Assembly: GCA_017889745.1 (NCBI GenBank)
Contig: JAGGAG010000024.1
Span: forward strand, 1-20,431
Length of the DNA stretch: 20,431 nucleotides
Direction of reading: 5' to 3'
Origin: Gemmatimonadota bacterium
GTDB taxonomy: Bacteria; Gemmatimonadota; Gemmatimonadetes; Gemmatimonadales; GWC2-71-9
How positions within the stretch are numbered: the first letter of the stretch is position 1; every line of letters starts with the position of its first letter. The position numbers and the translations under genes are program-made. A model generated the notes under the pieces. The model did not search any database. It was given only the letters and a program-made list of their open reading frames with translations, and was not told the origin of the DNA. Shown piece by piece: positions 14,487 through 20,431 of the stretch.

Positions 14487-15293
14487 TTGTCATCATTTGA
14501 CTTACTGCGCGCGGCGCGGCTCGCTGCCGGCCGGGCCGCCGAGTACCTCCGCGGCGTGACCCGTCCGGCGGGTCCCGAGGGCTGGCAGGTCAAGGAGCAG
14601 CGGGACTTCGTGACCGAGGTGGACCGGGCCTCGGAAACGCTCATCGCGGACGCGCTCCGCCAGGCCACACCCCACGGGCGCATTGTCGGCGAGGAGTTGA
14701 GTCCGGAAGTGGTGCGCAACGGCCTGGTGTGGATCGTCGATCCGCTCGACGGCACCACCAACTTCCTTCACGGTGTGCCGATCTGGGCGGTCTCGATCGC
14801 GGCCGCGGTGGATGGCGTCCTCGAGGCCGGAATCGTGCTCGACGTGCCGGCCAACGAACAATTCGAGGCCGTGCGGGGTCACGGTGCATCGCTCGCGGGC
14901 AAGCCGCTTGCGGTCTCCACCATCGCCGTACCGGAGTTCGCGCTCATCGGCACCGGCTTTCCCTTCAAGAACATCGAGCGGCTCGACGAGTACCAGCGTC
15001 AATTCGCGCGCGTCGCGGGCGCCACCAGCGGCATCCGCCGGCCCGGTTCTGCCGCCATCGACCTCGCGTGGCTCGCCGCGGGTCGCTTCGACGGCTTCTG
15101 GGAGCAGCATCTCGCGCCCTGGGACATGGCGGCCGGCACGCTCCTGGTGCGCGAGGCGGGAGGCATCGTTACCGATCATGCGGGCAACAGCGACATGCTC
15201 CGTCATGCCTCGCTGGTGGGTGGCAATCCCGCCATGCATGGCTGGCTGAGCGGCGTCATTCGTGAGGCCGCGACCTCGGGGGCAGCCGCATGA
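14487..15293 (+). CDS. Inositol monophosphatase family phosphatase (SuhB-like)
   Basis: A 268-residue Mg-dependent phosphatase. The FVTEVD segment (41-46) carries a metal-proximal Asp, followed by GEE (68-70), WIVDPLDGTTNFLHG (82-96, with metal ligands D85 and D88 and the DGTTN phosphate loop), a family glycine-rich GFPF (157-160) and APWDMAAG (210-217, D213). All canonical ligands are present, so it should be active on inositol monophosphates or related sugar or nucleotide phosphates; substrate cannot be resolved. The frame has an upstream stop at 14457-14459 and no ATG or GTG before the conserved helix, so TTG at 14487 is the likely start. GGAG lies 12 nt before it. Its stop overlaps the next start as ATGA. 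Confidence 0.92.
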   Translation: MSSFDLLRAARLAAGRAAEYLRGVTRPAGPEGWQVKEQRDFVTEVDRASETLIADALRQATPHGRIVGEELSPEVVRNGLVWIVDPLDGTTNFLHGVPIWAVSIAAAVDGVLEAGIVLDVPANEQFEAVRGHGASLAGKPLAVSTIAVPEFALIGTGFPFKNIERLDEYQRQFARVAGATSGIRRPGSAAIDLAWLAAGRFDGFWEQHLAPWDMAAGTLLVREAGGIVTDHAGNSDMLRHASLVGGNPAMHGWLSGVIREAATSGAAA

Positions 15294-15883
15294 GTCGCGA
15301 ACGGTGGGACGACGCCCTGCCGCTTGGCCGCTGGCTGGACGCGGTGGCTGCCCCGCAGCCGCTGCCGGCGGGAGGGCGCGTGGCTTCGCTGGCGGGTGCC
15401 TTCGCTGCGGCGCTGGTCGAGAAGATCGGCCGCATCGTGCTGCGGTCGCCCGGGCGGAGCGCACTGCACCCTGCCGCCCAGGAGGTGGCCGCGCGGGCCG
15501 CCGCCCTTCGCCCGCTCCTGCTCGCCGTCGGTGAAGCCGACGATCGTGCCTATGCCGCCATCATGGCGGCACGTCGCCCTCCCGCCGGCACCGCCCCGTC
15601 GATGCCACTGCACGACGCCGAACTCGCCGCGGCCCGTCTGCAGGTGACCCTGATCGAGCATTGCACCGAGGTCATGGAACTGGCTCAGCGGCTCGCCGAT
15701 GGGGTTGGACCGGCGCTCGCGGCCGACCTCGCGACCGCGCGGTACCTCGCGGGAGCGGCGGCCCAGGGGGCGATGGGTAACGTGGAGGCCGACCTGAAGA
15801 ACCTGGGGGACGACGTGGCAGCGGCTGGTGTTCGTGGTGCCGCCGCGGCGGCGATGACGCGGGGCGCTACGCTGCGCGGGTGA
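15290..15883 (+). CDS. Cyclodeaminase/cyclohydrolase family protein (FTCD-C/FchA-like)
   Basis: A 197-residue, Ala-rich helical protein of the formiminotransferase-cyclodeaminase C-terminal family. The N-terminal PLPAGGRVASLAGAFAAALVEKIG (24-47) and the C-terminal TARYLAGAAAQGAMGNVEADLKNLGDD (about 149-175) align with the two conserved ends of the fold. The usual folate-binding P.PGGGS is altered to PLPAGGR here, replacing both a Gly and the Ser. Family enzymes release ammonia from 5-formiminotetrahydrofolate to give methenyl-tetrahydrofolate; whether this version retains that activity is uncertain. The ATG overlaps the phosphatase stop by 4 nt. The 3' end overlaps the convergent map gene by 17 nt. 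Confidence 0.82.
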   Translation: MSRERWDDALPLGRWLDAVAAPQPLPAGGRVASLAGAFAAALVEKIGRIVLRSPGRSALHPAAQEVAARAAALRPLLLAVGEADDRAYAAIMAARRPPAGTAPSMPLHDAELAAARLQVTLIEHCTEVMELAQRLADGVGPALAADLATARYLAGAAAQGAMGNVEADLKNLGDDVAAAGVRGAAAAAMTRGATLRG

Positions 15884-16622
15884 GGATCCGCGGCCCTTCC
15901 GGGGTGATGGCGATGGTATGCTCGAAATGCGCCGCCAGCGACCCGTCGGCGGTGACGACCGTCCACTTGTCCGGGAGCGTGCGCGTCTGGGGCCCACCGG
16001 CGGTGATCATGGGCTCGATGGCGATGGTCATACCGGCCACCAGCCGCTCCCGCCGCTTGGGAGGGCCGTAGTTCGGCACCTGCGGCTCCTCGTGGAATCG
16101 CGTGCCGATGCCGTGGCCCACCAGTTCACGCACCACGCCGTACCCTGCCCCTTCCGCCACCGTCTGCACCGCGTGCCCGATGTCCCCGACGTGCTGTCCC
16201 ACCAGCGCCTCGCGAATGCCCGCCTCGAGGCTCTGCTGGGTCACGTCCATCAGCCGCTGGGCCTCCGCCGAGATCGTGCCCACGGCGACGGTGGTGGCCG
16301 AGTCGGCATGCAGGCCCTCGAGATACACGCCGCAATCGATGCTGACGATGCTCCCCACGGCGAGCACCCGCTTGGGAGACGGGATGCCGTGGACGATCTC
16401 CTCGTCGATCGAAACGCAGAGGGTCTTGGGGAAACCGTAGAGGCCCTTGAAGGAGGGCTTGGCGCCCTTGTGGCTGCGGATGAACTTCTCGGCCTCGGCA
16501 TCCAGGTCCTCGGTGGTGAGACCCGGCCGGACCATGTCGCGCAGCATTTCCAGCGTGCGGGCAACAATATCGCCGGCACGCGACATGGTGTCGATCTCTT
16601 TCGCGGACTTGAGCGTGATCAT
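15867..16622 (-). CDS. map: Methionine aminopeptidase, type I
   Basis: A 251-residue enzyme that removes the initiator methionine from nascent proteins at the ribosome. The five metal ligands of the pita-bread fold are all visible: D96 (SIDCG), D107 (LHADSA), H170 (GHGIGTRFHEEP), E203 (AIEPM) and E234 (FEHTIAIT). The substrate-contacting H79 (VHGIP) and H177 are also present. Length is typical of the short bacterial type I form without an N-terminal zinc finger. It is the last gene of the spc cluster in this window, starting 3 nt after adk. Its 3' end overlaps the convergent cyclodeaminase-like gene, so no separate terminator can be placed between them. Confidence 0.97.
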   Translation of the reverse strand: MITLKSAKEIDTMSRAGDIVARTLEMLRDMVRPGLTTEDLDAEAEKFIRSHKGAKPSFKGLYGFPKTLCVSIDEEIVHGIPSPKRVLAVGSIVSIDCGVYLEGLHADSATTVAVGTISAEAQRLMDVTQQSLEAGIREALVGQHVGDIGHAVQTVAEGAGYGVVRELVGHGIGTRFHEEPQVPNYGPPKRRERLVAGMTIAIEPMITAGGPQTRTLPDKWTVVTADGSLAAHFEHTIAITPEGPRILTRAA

Positions 16623-16625
16623 CTG

Positions 16626-17189
16626 CTACCGGCCAACGGCCGCCCGGACCCGTGACGCGATCGCGTCGATGGCCCCGACGGCGGGGACGCGGCGCACGAG
16701 GCCTTTGGCCTCATAGTAGGCCAGGACCGGTGCCGTCTGGTCGCGATAGGCCTTGAGCCGGACCGCGACTGCCGCGGGATCGTCGTCGGCCCGCTTCTCG
16801 ATGGCCAGGCGCTTCACCAGGCGGCCGAGAATCTCCTCGTCCGTGACCTCGAAGAAGAGCACGTGGTCCATGGCGCGATTGCGCTCCGCCAGGAGGCGCT
16901 CCATCCCCTCGGCCTGCGGAATGGTGCGGACCACCCCGTCGAAGATGACCCCGTGTGCCGCTTCCGGCTTGCCAAGCTCGTCGCGAATGACGCCCATGAT
17001 GATGTCGTCGCTCACGAGGTGGCCCGCTTCCATGGCCGCTTTCGCCTTGAGCCCCACCGGCGTGCCCCGCTTCACGGCGTCGCGGAGGAGGTCACCGGTG
17101 GCGAACTTCGGGAGCCCGAGCGCCTCGGCGAGCAGGGCGCCTTGCGTCCCCTTGCCGGCCCCGGGTGGGCCCATCAACAGGATGTCCAT
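16626..17189 (-). CDS. adk: Adenylate kinase, short form
   Basis: A 187-residue nucleotide kinase that interconverts AMP and ATP with ADP. MDILLMGPPGAGKGTQ (1-16) holds the P-loop, followed by FATGDLLRDAV (29-39, AMP site), FDGVVRTIPQAEG (83-95) and a short LID RLVKRLAIEKRADDD (123-137). The long LID with zinc-binding cysteines seen in some bacteria is absent. The AMP-site motif is DGVVRT where most adenylate kinases have DGFPRT or DGYPRT; the key arginine R88 is kept. The ATG at 17189 is preceded by GAGGAG at about 10 nt. An in-frame extension from 17270 would lie over the inverted repeat and lacks family similarity, so it is rejected. Confidence 0.96.
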   Translation of the reverse strand: MDILLMGPPGAGKGTQGALLAEALGLPKFATGDLLRDAVKRGTPVGLKAKAAMEAGHLVSDDIIMGVIRDELGKPEAAHGVIFDGVVRTIPQAEGMERLLAERNRAMDHVLFFEVTDEEILGRLVKRLAIEKRADDDPAAVAVRLKAYRDQTAPVLAYYEAKGLVRRVPAVGAIDAIASRVRAAVGR

Positions 17190-17222
17190 TGGGAACCACT
17201 CCTCGTAAGAGCCGTAAGCAGC

Positions 17223-17286
17223 AAGCGGTGAGCGGGAGGCACCTTGGAGGGCCCGCTCACCGCTTTCCACTCACCCTTCACCGCTT
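17223..17286. repeat. 14-bp inverted repeat with heptad-spaced direct repeats between secY and adk
   Basis: AAGCGGTGAGCGGG (17223-17236) and its exact complement (17252-17265) form a 14-bp stem with a 15-nt loop. On the minus strand, AAGCGGTGA occurs at 17286-17278 and again at 17265-17257, exactly 21 nt apart. The intervening sequence reads as 7-nt units (GCGGTGA, AGGGTGA, GTGGAAA, GCGGTGA). Outer GTAAGC/GCTTAC copies (17214-17219 and 17283-17288) extend the symmetry. It fills most of the 95-nt non-coding gap and lacks a T-run. It may be a dispersed REP-like element or an RNA processing or termination structure. Confidence 0.75.
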
Positions 17287-18598
17287 ACATGAACCGCTGC
17301 TGCCGTCCCCGGAACTTGACGCGGCCGGTCTTCATGAAGCTGTCGTACTTCCGCAGCGTGCGGTGCTGGTCGACCTGGGCAATCGTGTCGAGCAACACGC
17401 CGACCACGATGAGCACCGAGGTGCCGCCGAACTGGGACTGGATGCCGAGCTTCCGGGACACCACCATCGGCAGGATCGCGATGAAGGCGAGGAAGAGCGA
17501 GCCCGGCAGCGTGACGCGGGCCAGCACGCCGTCGATGTAGTCGGCGGTGGCGGCGCCGGGACGCACGCCCGGCACGAACGCGCCCTGCTTCTTCAGGTTC
17601 TCGGACAGGTCGACGGAGTTAAAGATGATCGACGTGTAGAAGTAGCTGAACAGCACGATCATCAGGGCGAATACGAGGTTGTATGGCGCCGTGCCCGGGG
17701 CGAAGAACGCCGCCATGTCCGACAGCGCCGGGATCTTGAGGAAGTTCGCGATCGTGCCCGGCACGATGATGATCGTCTGGGCGAAGATGATCGGCATCAC
17801 GCCGGCGGTGATGATCCGGATCGGGATGAACGTCTTCTGTCCCTCGCGGATGCGCCCGCGCCCCATGACCTTCCGGGGAATCTGCACCGGGATGCGCCGC
17901 GACGCGATGGTCATGGCGACCACCGCCGCGATGACCGCGATCGTGATGGCGAAGTAGAACAGCACGCCGAGCGGCGATACCACGCCGCCCTTCACGAAGC
18001 CGGCCAGCTGGAGCGTCGAGGGCCAGAGGCGCTCCAGGATCGAGAAGGTGATCAGCAGGCTCTGGCCGTTGCCGATGCCCCGCTCGGTGATCTGCTCGCC
18101 CAGCCACATGACGAAGATGGCGCCCGCGGTGAGCGTCACCACCATGATCATGCGCGACCCGAAGCCGGGGCTGGTGAACGCGCCCGGGATCGACTCGGTG
18201 AAGAGCGCGAAGGTGTAGGCCTGGGTGAGCGCGATGAGGACCGTGGTGTACCGGGTCCACTGCGTCAGCCGCTTCCGGCCCTCCTCGTCCTTCTGCATCT
18301 TGCCGATGGACGGAATGACGCCGCCGGCCAGCTGGAAGATGATGGAGGCGGAGATGTACGGCATGACGCCGAGCGCGAAGACGGTGGCCCGGGACAGGCC
18401 GCCGCCCAGCATGTCGTACAGGCCGAAGAATCCGGCCGCGCCCGAGTTGCGGATGAAGTCGGCGAGCGCCTGCACGTTTACGCCCGGCGCCGCGATGTGG
18501 GCGCCGACGCGATAGATCAGCAGCGCGAGCGCCGTGAAGAGAAGCTTCCGGCGGAGCTCGCTGTCGATCGCGAGCGCCGGGACCTTGGGTGCGGTCAC
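17285..18598 (-). CDS. secY: Protein translocase subunit SecY
   Basis: A 437-residue integral membrane protein with about ten hydrophobic helices, the central channel of the Sec translocon. Family landmarks include RVGAHIAAPGV (30-40), the MPYISASIIFQL segment (79-90), RYTTVLIALTQAY (116-128), GNGQSLLITF (176-185), RRIPVQIPRKVMGR (234-247), PIRIITAGVMPIIFA (258-272) and the C-terminal GTSVLIVVGVLLDTIAQVDQH region (391-411). The start is a GTG that directly abuts the rplO TAA stop with no spacer, so it depends on ribosomes arriving from rplO. Gene order rplO-secY-adk-map is the classic bacterial one. Confidence 0.97.
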   Translation of the reverse strand: MTAPKVPALAIDSELRRKLLFTALALLIYRVGAHIAAPGVNVQALADFIRNSGAAGFFGLYDMLGGGLSRATVFALGVMPYISASIIFQLAGGVIPSIGKMQKDEEGRKRLTQWTRYTTVLIALTQAYTFALFTESIPGAFTSPGFGSRMIMVVTLTAGAIFVMWLGEQITERGIGNGQSLLITFSILERLWPSTLQLAGFVKGGVVSPLGVLFYFAITIAVIAAVVAMTIASRRIPVQIPRKVMGRGRIREGQKTFIPIRIITAGVMPIIFAQTIIIVPGTIANFLKIPALSDMAAFFAPGTAPYNLVFALMIVLFSYFYTSIIFNSVDLSENLKKQGAFVPGVRPGAATADYIDGVLARVTLPGSLFLAFIAILPMVVSRKLGIQSQFGGTSVLIVVGVLLDTIAQVDQHRTLRKYDSFMKTGRVKFRGRQQRFM

Positions 18599-19054
18599 TT
18601 AGGCCTCGACCCGGCCGCCTGCCGCCTCGATCTTGGTCTTCGCCGACGCCGAGACCTGCACGCCGCGCACCGTGTAGGCGCGATCGGCATCACCGGCGGC
18701 GAGCAGCTTGGCGGGCACGTCCTGCTTGGAGATGAGCCCGGCCGCGAAGAGCGTCTCCGGCGTCACGTCCTGACCCGCGAGTTTCTTCAGCTTCCGCAGG
18801 TTGACCGGCTGCGCCGAGACCTTGAACGGATTGGTGAAGCCGCGCTTCGGGAGCCGGCGGTAGAGCGGCATCTGGCCGCCCTCGAAGCCGGGGTTCGTGG
18901 CGCCACCCGTGCGGGCCTTGTGCCCCTTGTGACCCTTGCCCGACGTCTTGCCGATCCCGGAGCCCACGCCGCGACCGATCCGCATGCGCGACTGGGTCGA
19001 GCCGGCGGCCGGCCGCAGGTTGGAGAGCGAGAGGTGCTTGATCTCGTCCGCCAT
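18599..19054 (-). CDS. rplO: 50S ribosomal protein L15
   Basis: A 151-residue large-subunit protein. The N-terminal LSLSNLRPAAGSTQSRMRIGRGVGSG and GKGHKGHKAR segments and the FEGGQMPLYRRLPKRGF motif (about 58-74) are diagnostic of L15, and the C-terminal LLAAGDADRAYTVRGVQVSASAKTKIEAAGGRVE is typical. The ATG shares its A with the rpmD TGA (TGATG), so translation is coupled. It is followed with no gap by secY. Confidence 0.98.
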   Translation of the reverse strand: MADEIKHLSLSNLRPAAGSTQSRMRIGRGVGSGIGKTSGKGHKGHKARTGGATNPGFEGGQMPLYRRLPKRGFTNPFKVSAQPVNLRKLKKLAGQDVTPETLFAAGLISKQDVPAKLLAAGDADRAYTVRGVQVSASAKTKIEAAGGRVEA

Positions 19055-19314
19055 CAGTTCTTCTCCACCGGCGTCACCTCGACGAGGTGACGCACCTTGA
19101 AGAGCATGCCGCGCACGGACGCCGTGTTCGACACCTCAATGGTCTGCTGATGATGCCGGAGGCCGAGCGCGCGCAGCGTACGCGCCATCGTCTCCGCGTG
19201 GCCGATCGTCGACCGGATCTGCTTCACCGTGAGGCGTGCAGCGTCCTGCTCCGACGGAATCGTGGCCGCATGATACGCCGGGCCCTGCCGGCCCACTACG
19301 GGATTCCGACCCAT
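19054..19314 (-). CDS. rpmD: 50S ribosomal protein L30 with N-terminal extension
   Basis: An 86-residue protein. The L30 core runs from about residue 27: LTVKQIRSTIGHAETMARTLRALGLRH followed by NTASVRGMLFKVRHLVEV. Bacterial L30 is usually about 60 residues, so some 25 residues (MGRNPVVGRQGPAYHAATIPS...) are extra. The long start is supported by AGGGAG about 8 nt before the ATG at 19314 and by its position 2 nt after the rpsE stop. No internal ATG exists before the core, though a GTG at the LTVKQ valine would be too late. Confidence 0.93.
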   Translation of the reverse strand: MGRNPVVGRQGPAYHAATIPSEQDAARLTVKQIRSTIGHAETMARTLRALGLRHHQQTIEVSNTASVRGMLFKVRHLVEVTPVEKN

Positions 19315-19316
19315 GG

Positions 19317-19988
19317 TTACGCTCCCTGCCGCGGCTTGTACGCGATCTGGTCCGCTTCGATGCCGCGCTCACTGGCCACCTGGCGCACCGACACCAGCTG
19401 CCGGAGGCCGTCCATCGTGGCGCGCACCATGTTGTGCGCGTTGCTCGAGCCCAGGCTCTTGGTCAGGATGTCGGTGATGCCGGCGCACTCGAGCACCGAC
19501 CGCACCGCGCCACCGGCGATGACCCCGGTACCGGTCGCGGCCGGCTTGAGCAGCACCTCGCCCGCGCCGTGGTGGCCGATGACCTCGTGCGGGATCGTCG
19601 ACCCCGTCCGTGGCACCTCGACCATGCTGCGCTTCGCCGCCTCGACCGCCTTGCGCACCGCCTCGGACACTTCATTCGCCTTGCCGGTCGCGAACCCGAC
19701 ACGGCCCCGGCCATCGCCCACTGCCACCAGGGCGTTGAACGAGAAGCGCCGGCCACCCTTCACGACCTTGGCCACGCGGTTGATCGCAACGACGTTCTCG
19801 ACCAGCTCGTTGCCATCACGCTCACGCTCCCGGTCACGGCCACGGCCACCGCCCCGGCCGCCGCGGTCGCCACGACCACGGCCACCGCCGCCACCACCGC
19901 CGCGCTGCTGCCGCTGCTCGGCCGCGGGACGCTCGGTCGTTTCCGTCGCTGCGGGAGCCTCGGCTCCCGACCCCTGTTCGTCAGCCAT
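19317..19988 (-). CDS. rpsE: 30S ribosomal protein S5 with Arg/Gly-rich N-terminal extension
   Basis: A 223-residue small-subunit protein involved in decoding accuracy and mRNA entry. The conserved core begins near residue 60 (NELVENVVAINRVAKVVKGGRRFSFNALVAVGDGRGRVGFATGKANEV) and includes the HHGAGEVLLKPAATGTGVIAGGAVRSVLECAGI segment of the C-terminal domain. The first about 58 residues are extra: an acidic/Ala/Thr stretch, then a low-complexity run of Gly and Arg (residues 29-52), then RDRERERD. E. coli S5 is 167 residues. The ATG shares its A with the rplR TAA, and no downstream start would give a normal-length S5, so the extension appears real. Confidence 0.96.
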   Translation of the reverse strand: MADEQGSGAEAPAATETTERPAAEQRQQRGGGGGGGRGRGDRGGRGGGRGRDRERERDGNELVENVVAINRVAKVVKGGRRFSFNALVAVGDGRGRVGFATGKANEVSEAVRKAVEAAKRSMVEVPRTGSTIPHEVIGHHGAGEVLLKPAATGTGVIAGGAVRSVLECAGITDILTKSLGSSNAHNMVRATMDGLRQLVSVRQVASERGIEADQIAYKPRQGA

Positions 19989-20359
19989 TAGAACTCCAGT
20001 CCGCCTTCGCGCGCGCCCTCGGCAACCGCCTGCACGCGTCCATGATACCGGTACCCGGCGCGGTCGAACACGACCTTGGTGACGCCGGCAGCCTTGGCCT
20101 TCTCGGCGAGCAGCTTTCCCGTGGCCTTGGCCCGGTTCACCTTGCCCGCAGTGGTGCTGTCCACGCCTTCGCTCGCGTCGCTGACACCCAGGAGCGTCAC
20201 GCCCTGATCGTCGTTCACGAGCTGCGCGTAGATGTGCTTCAACGAGCGGAAGACCACGAGACGCGGCCGCTCGGCCGTGCCGACTACCCGCGTGCGCACC
20301 CGGAGGTGCCGGCGGTAGCGGCGGTCATGCCGCGACTTCGGAGAATGTATGGCGCGCAT
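19988..20359 (-). CDS. rplR: 50S ribosomal protein L18
   Basis: A 123-residue 5S-rRNA-binding protein of the large subunit. RHDRRYRRHLRVRTRVVGTAERPRLVVFRSLKHIYAQLVND (10-50) and the C-terminal VVFDRAGYRYHGRVQAVAEGAREGGLEF are diagnostic. The ATG immediately follows the rplF TAG stop with no spacer, and the stop overlaps the rpsE start by one base. Confidence 0.98.
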   Translation of the reverse strand: MRAIHSPKSRHDRRYRRHLRVRTRVVGTAERPRLVVFRSLKHIYAQLVNDDQGVTLLGVSDASEGVDSTTAGKVNRAKATGKLLAEKAKAAGVTKVVFDRAGYRYHGRVQAVAEGAREGGLEF

Positions 20360-20431
20360 CTACTTCGCTCCCGTCTTGCCAGCCTTGCGGCGGACCTGCT
20401 CACCCTGGTACCGGATGCCCTTGCCCTTGTA
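20360..20431 (-). CDS. rplF: 50S ribosomal protein L6, C-terminal end; 5' part outside window
   Basis: The last 23 codons of a gene entering from the window edge. The peptide YKGKGIRYQGEQVRRKAGKTGAK is the conserved L6 C-terminus, ending in TAG at 20362-20360. Its place directly before rplR is the standard spc-operon order. The rest of the protein lies beyond position 20431. Confidence 0.93.
   Translation of the reverse strand, partial: YKGKGIRYQGEQVRRKAGKTGAK

Noticed and set aside
14447..14761. Longer start for trpS
   Set aside because: It is antisense to the phosphatase gene, and TrpRS proteins begin at the chosen methionine.
17165..19090. 641-codon open frame on the plus strand opposite secY and rplO
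   Set aside because: The sequence is a mirror of conserved ribosomal and SecY genes, rich in Asp/Arg/His with no domain. It is a composition artefact.
19800..19910. Plus-strand CCACGGCC-type near-repeats considered as a repeat array
   Set aside because: They are the codons of the Gly/Arg-rich S5 extension; the unit is irregular and no spacer pattern suggests CRISPR.
1..20431. tRNA, rRNA, CRISPR array, insertion sequence or phage gene
   Set aside because: None was found by eye on either strand; non-coding gaps are all under 100 nt and too short for most such elements.

Overview
The window looks like a chromosomal segment of a GC-rich bacterium. The mix of genes and the short, heavily overlapping operons suggest Gemmatimonadota or a close relative, but that placement rests on gene content and base composition, not on a phylogeny. 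Almost the whole window is coding. I see no tRNA, rRNA, CRISPR array, transposase or phage gene. All genes are on the minus strand except one two-gene block (14487-15883). Read in the direction of transcription, from high to low coordinates, the layout is as follows.

(1) 20431-15867 is the distal half of the ribosomal spc operon: the tail of rplF, then rplR, rpsE, rpmD, rplO, secY, adk and map. Junctions are 0-3 nt or 1-nt overlaps, except a 95-nt spacer between secY and adk that holds a 14-bp inverted repeat with heptad repeats. S5 carries an unusual Arg/Gly-rich N-terminal extension and L30 a shorter one. The operon stops after map, without infA/rpmJ/rpsM, and converges on the plus-strand pair.

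(2) 14487-15883 (+) holds an inositol-monophosphatase-family phosphatase, translationally coupled to a cyclodeaminase-like protein.

(3) 14446-11232 (-) holds trpS, a PilT-like ATPase with non-canonical motifs, and a membrane-embedded M28-type metallopeptidase. It ends at a clear intrinsic terminator that also lies inside the likely purA leader.

(4) 11147-7654 (-) holds purA, a YpdA-like flavoprotein lacking the family cysteine, and a class V aminotransferase with a Tat-type leader.

(5) 7559-4916 (-) has a good promoter followed by dimeric-type glycyl-tRNA synthetase and a Cys/Met-metabolism PLP enzyme.

(6) 4818-1 (-) is a chain of seven tightly packed genes: a secreted beta-propeller with a His/Met-rich insert, an 88-aa conserved-looking unknown, an 88-aa ubiquitin-like protein, a small two-helix membrane protein, an HDAC-family deacetylase, a dipeptide epimerase and the start of PriA. 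Several junctions are ATGA overlaps. This is the most unusual neighbourhood in the window, because a ubiquitin-fold protein, a deacylase and two unknowns are co-expressed. Nothing in the sequence proves that they form one system.

Most of the window is therefore housekeeping (translation, secretion, nucleotide and amino acid metabolism) with several family members that deviate at key residues.
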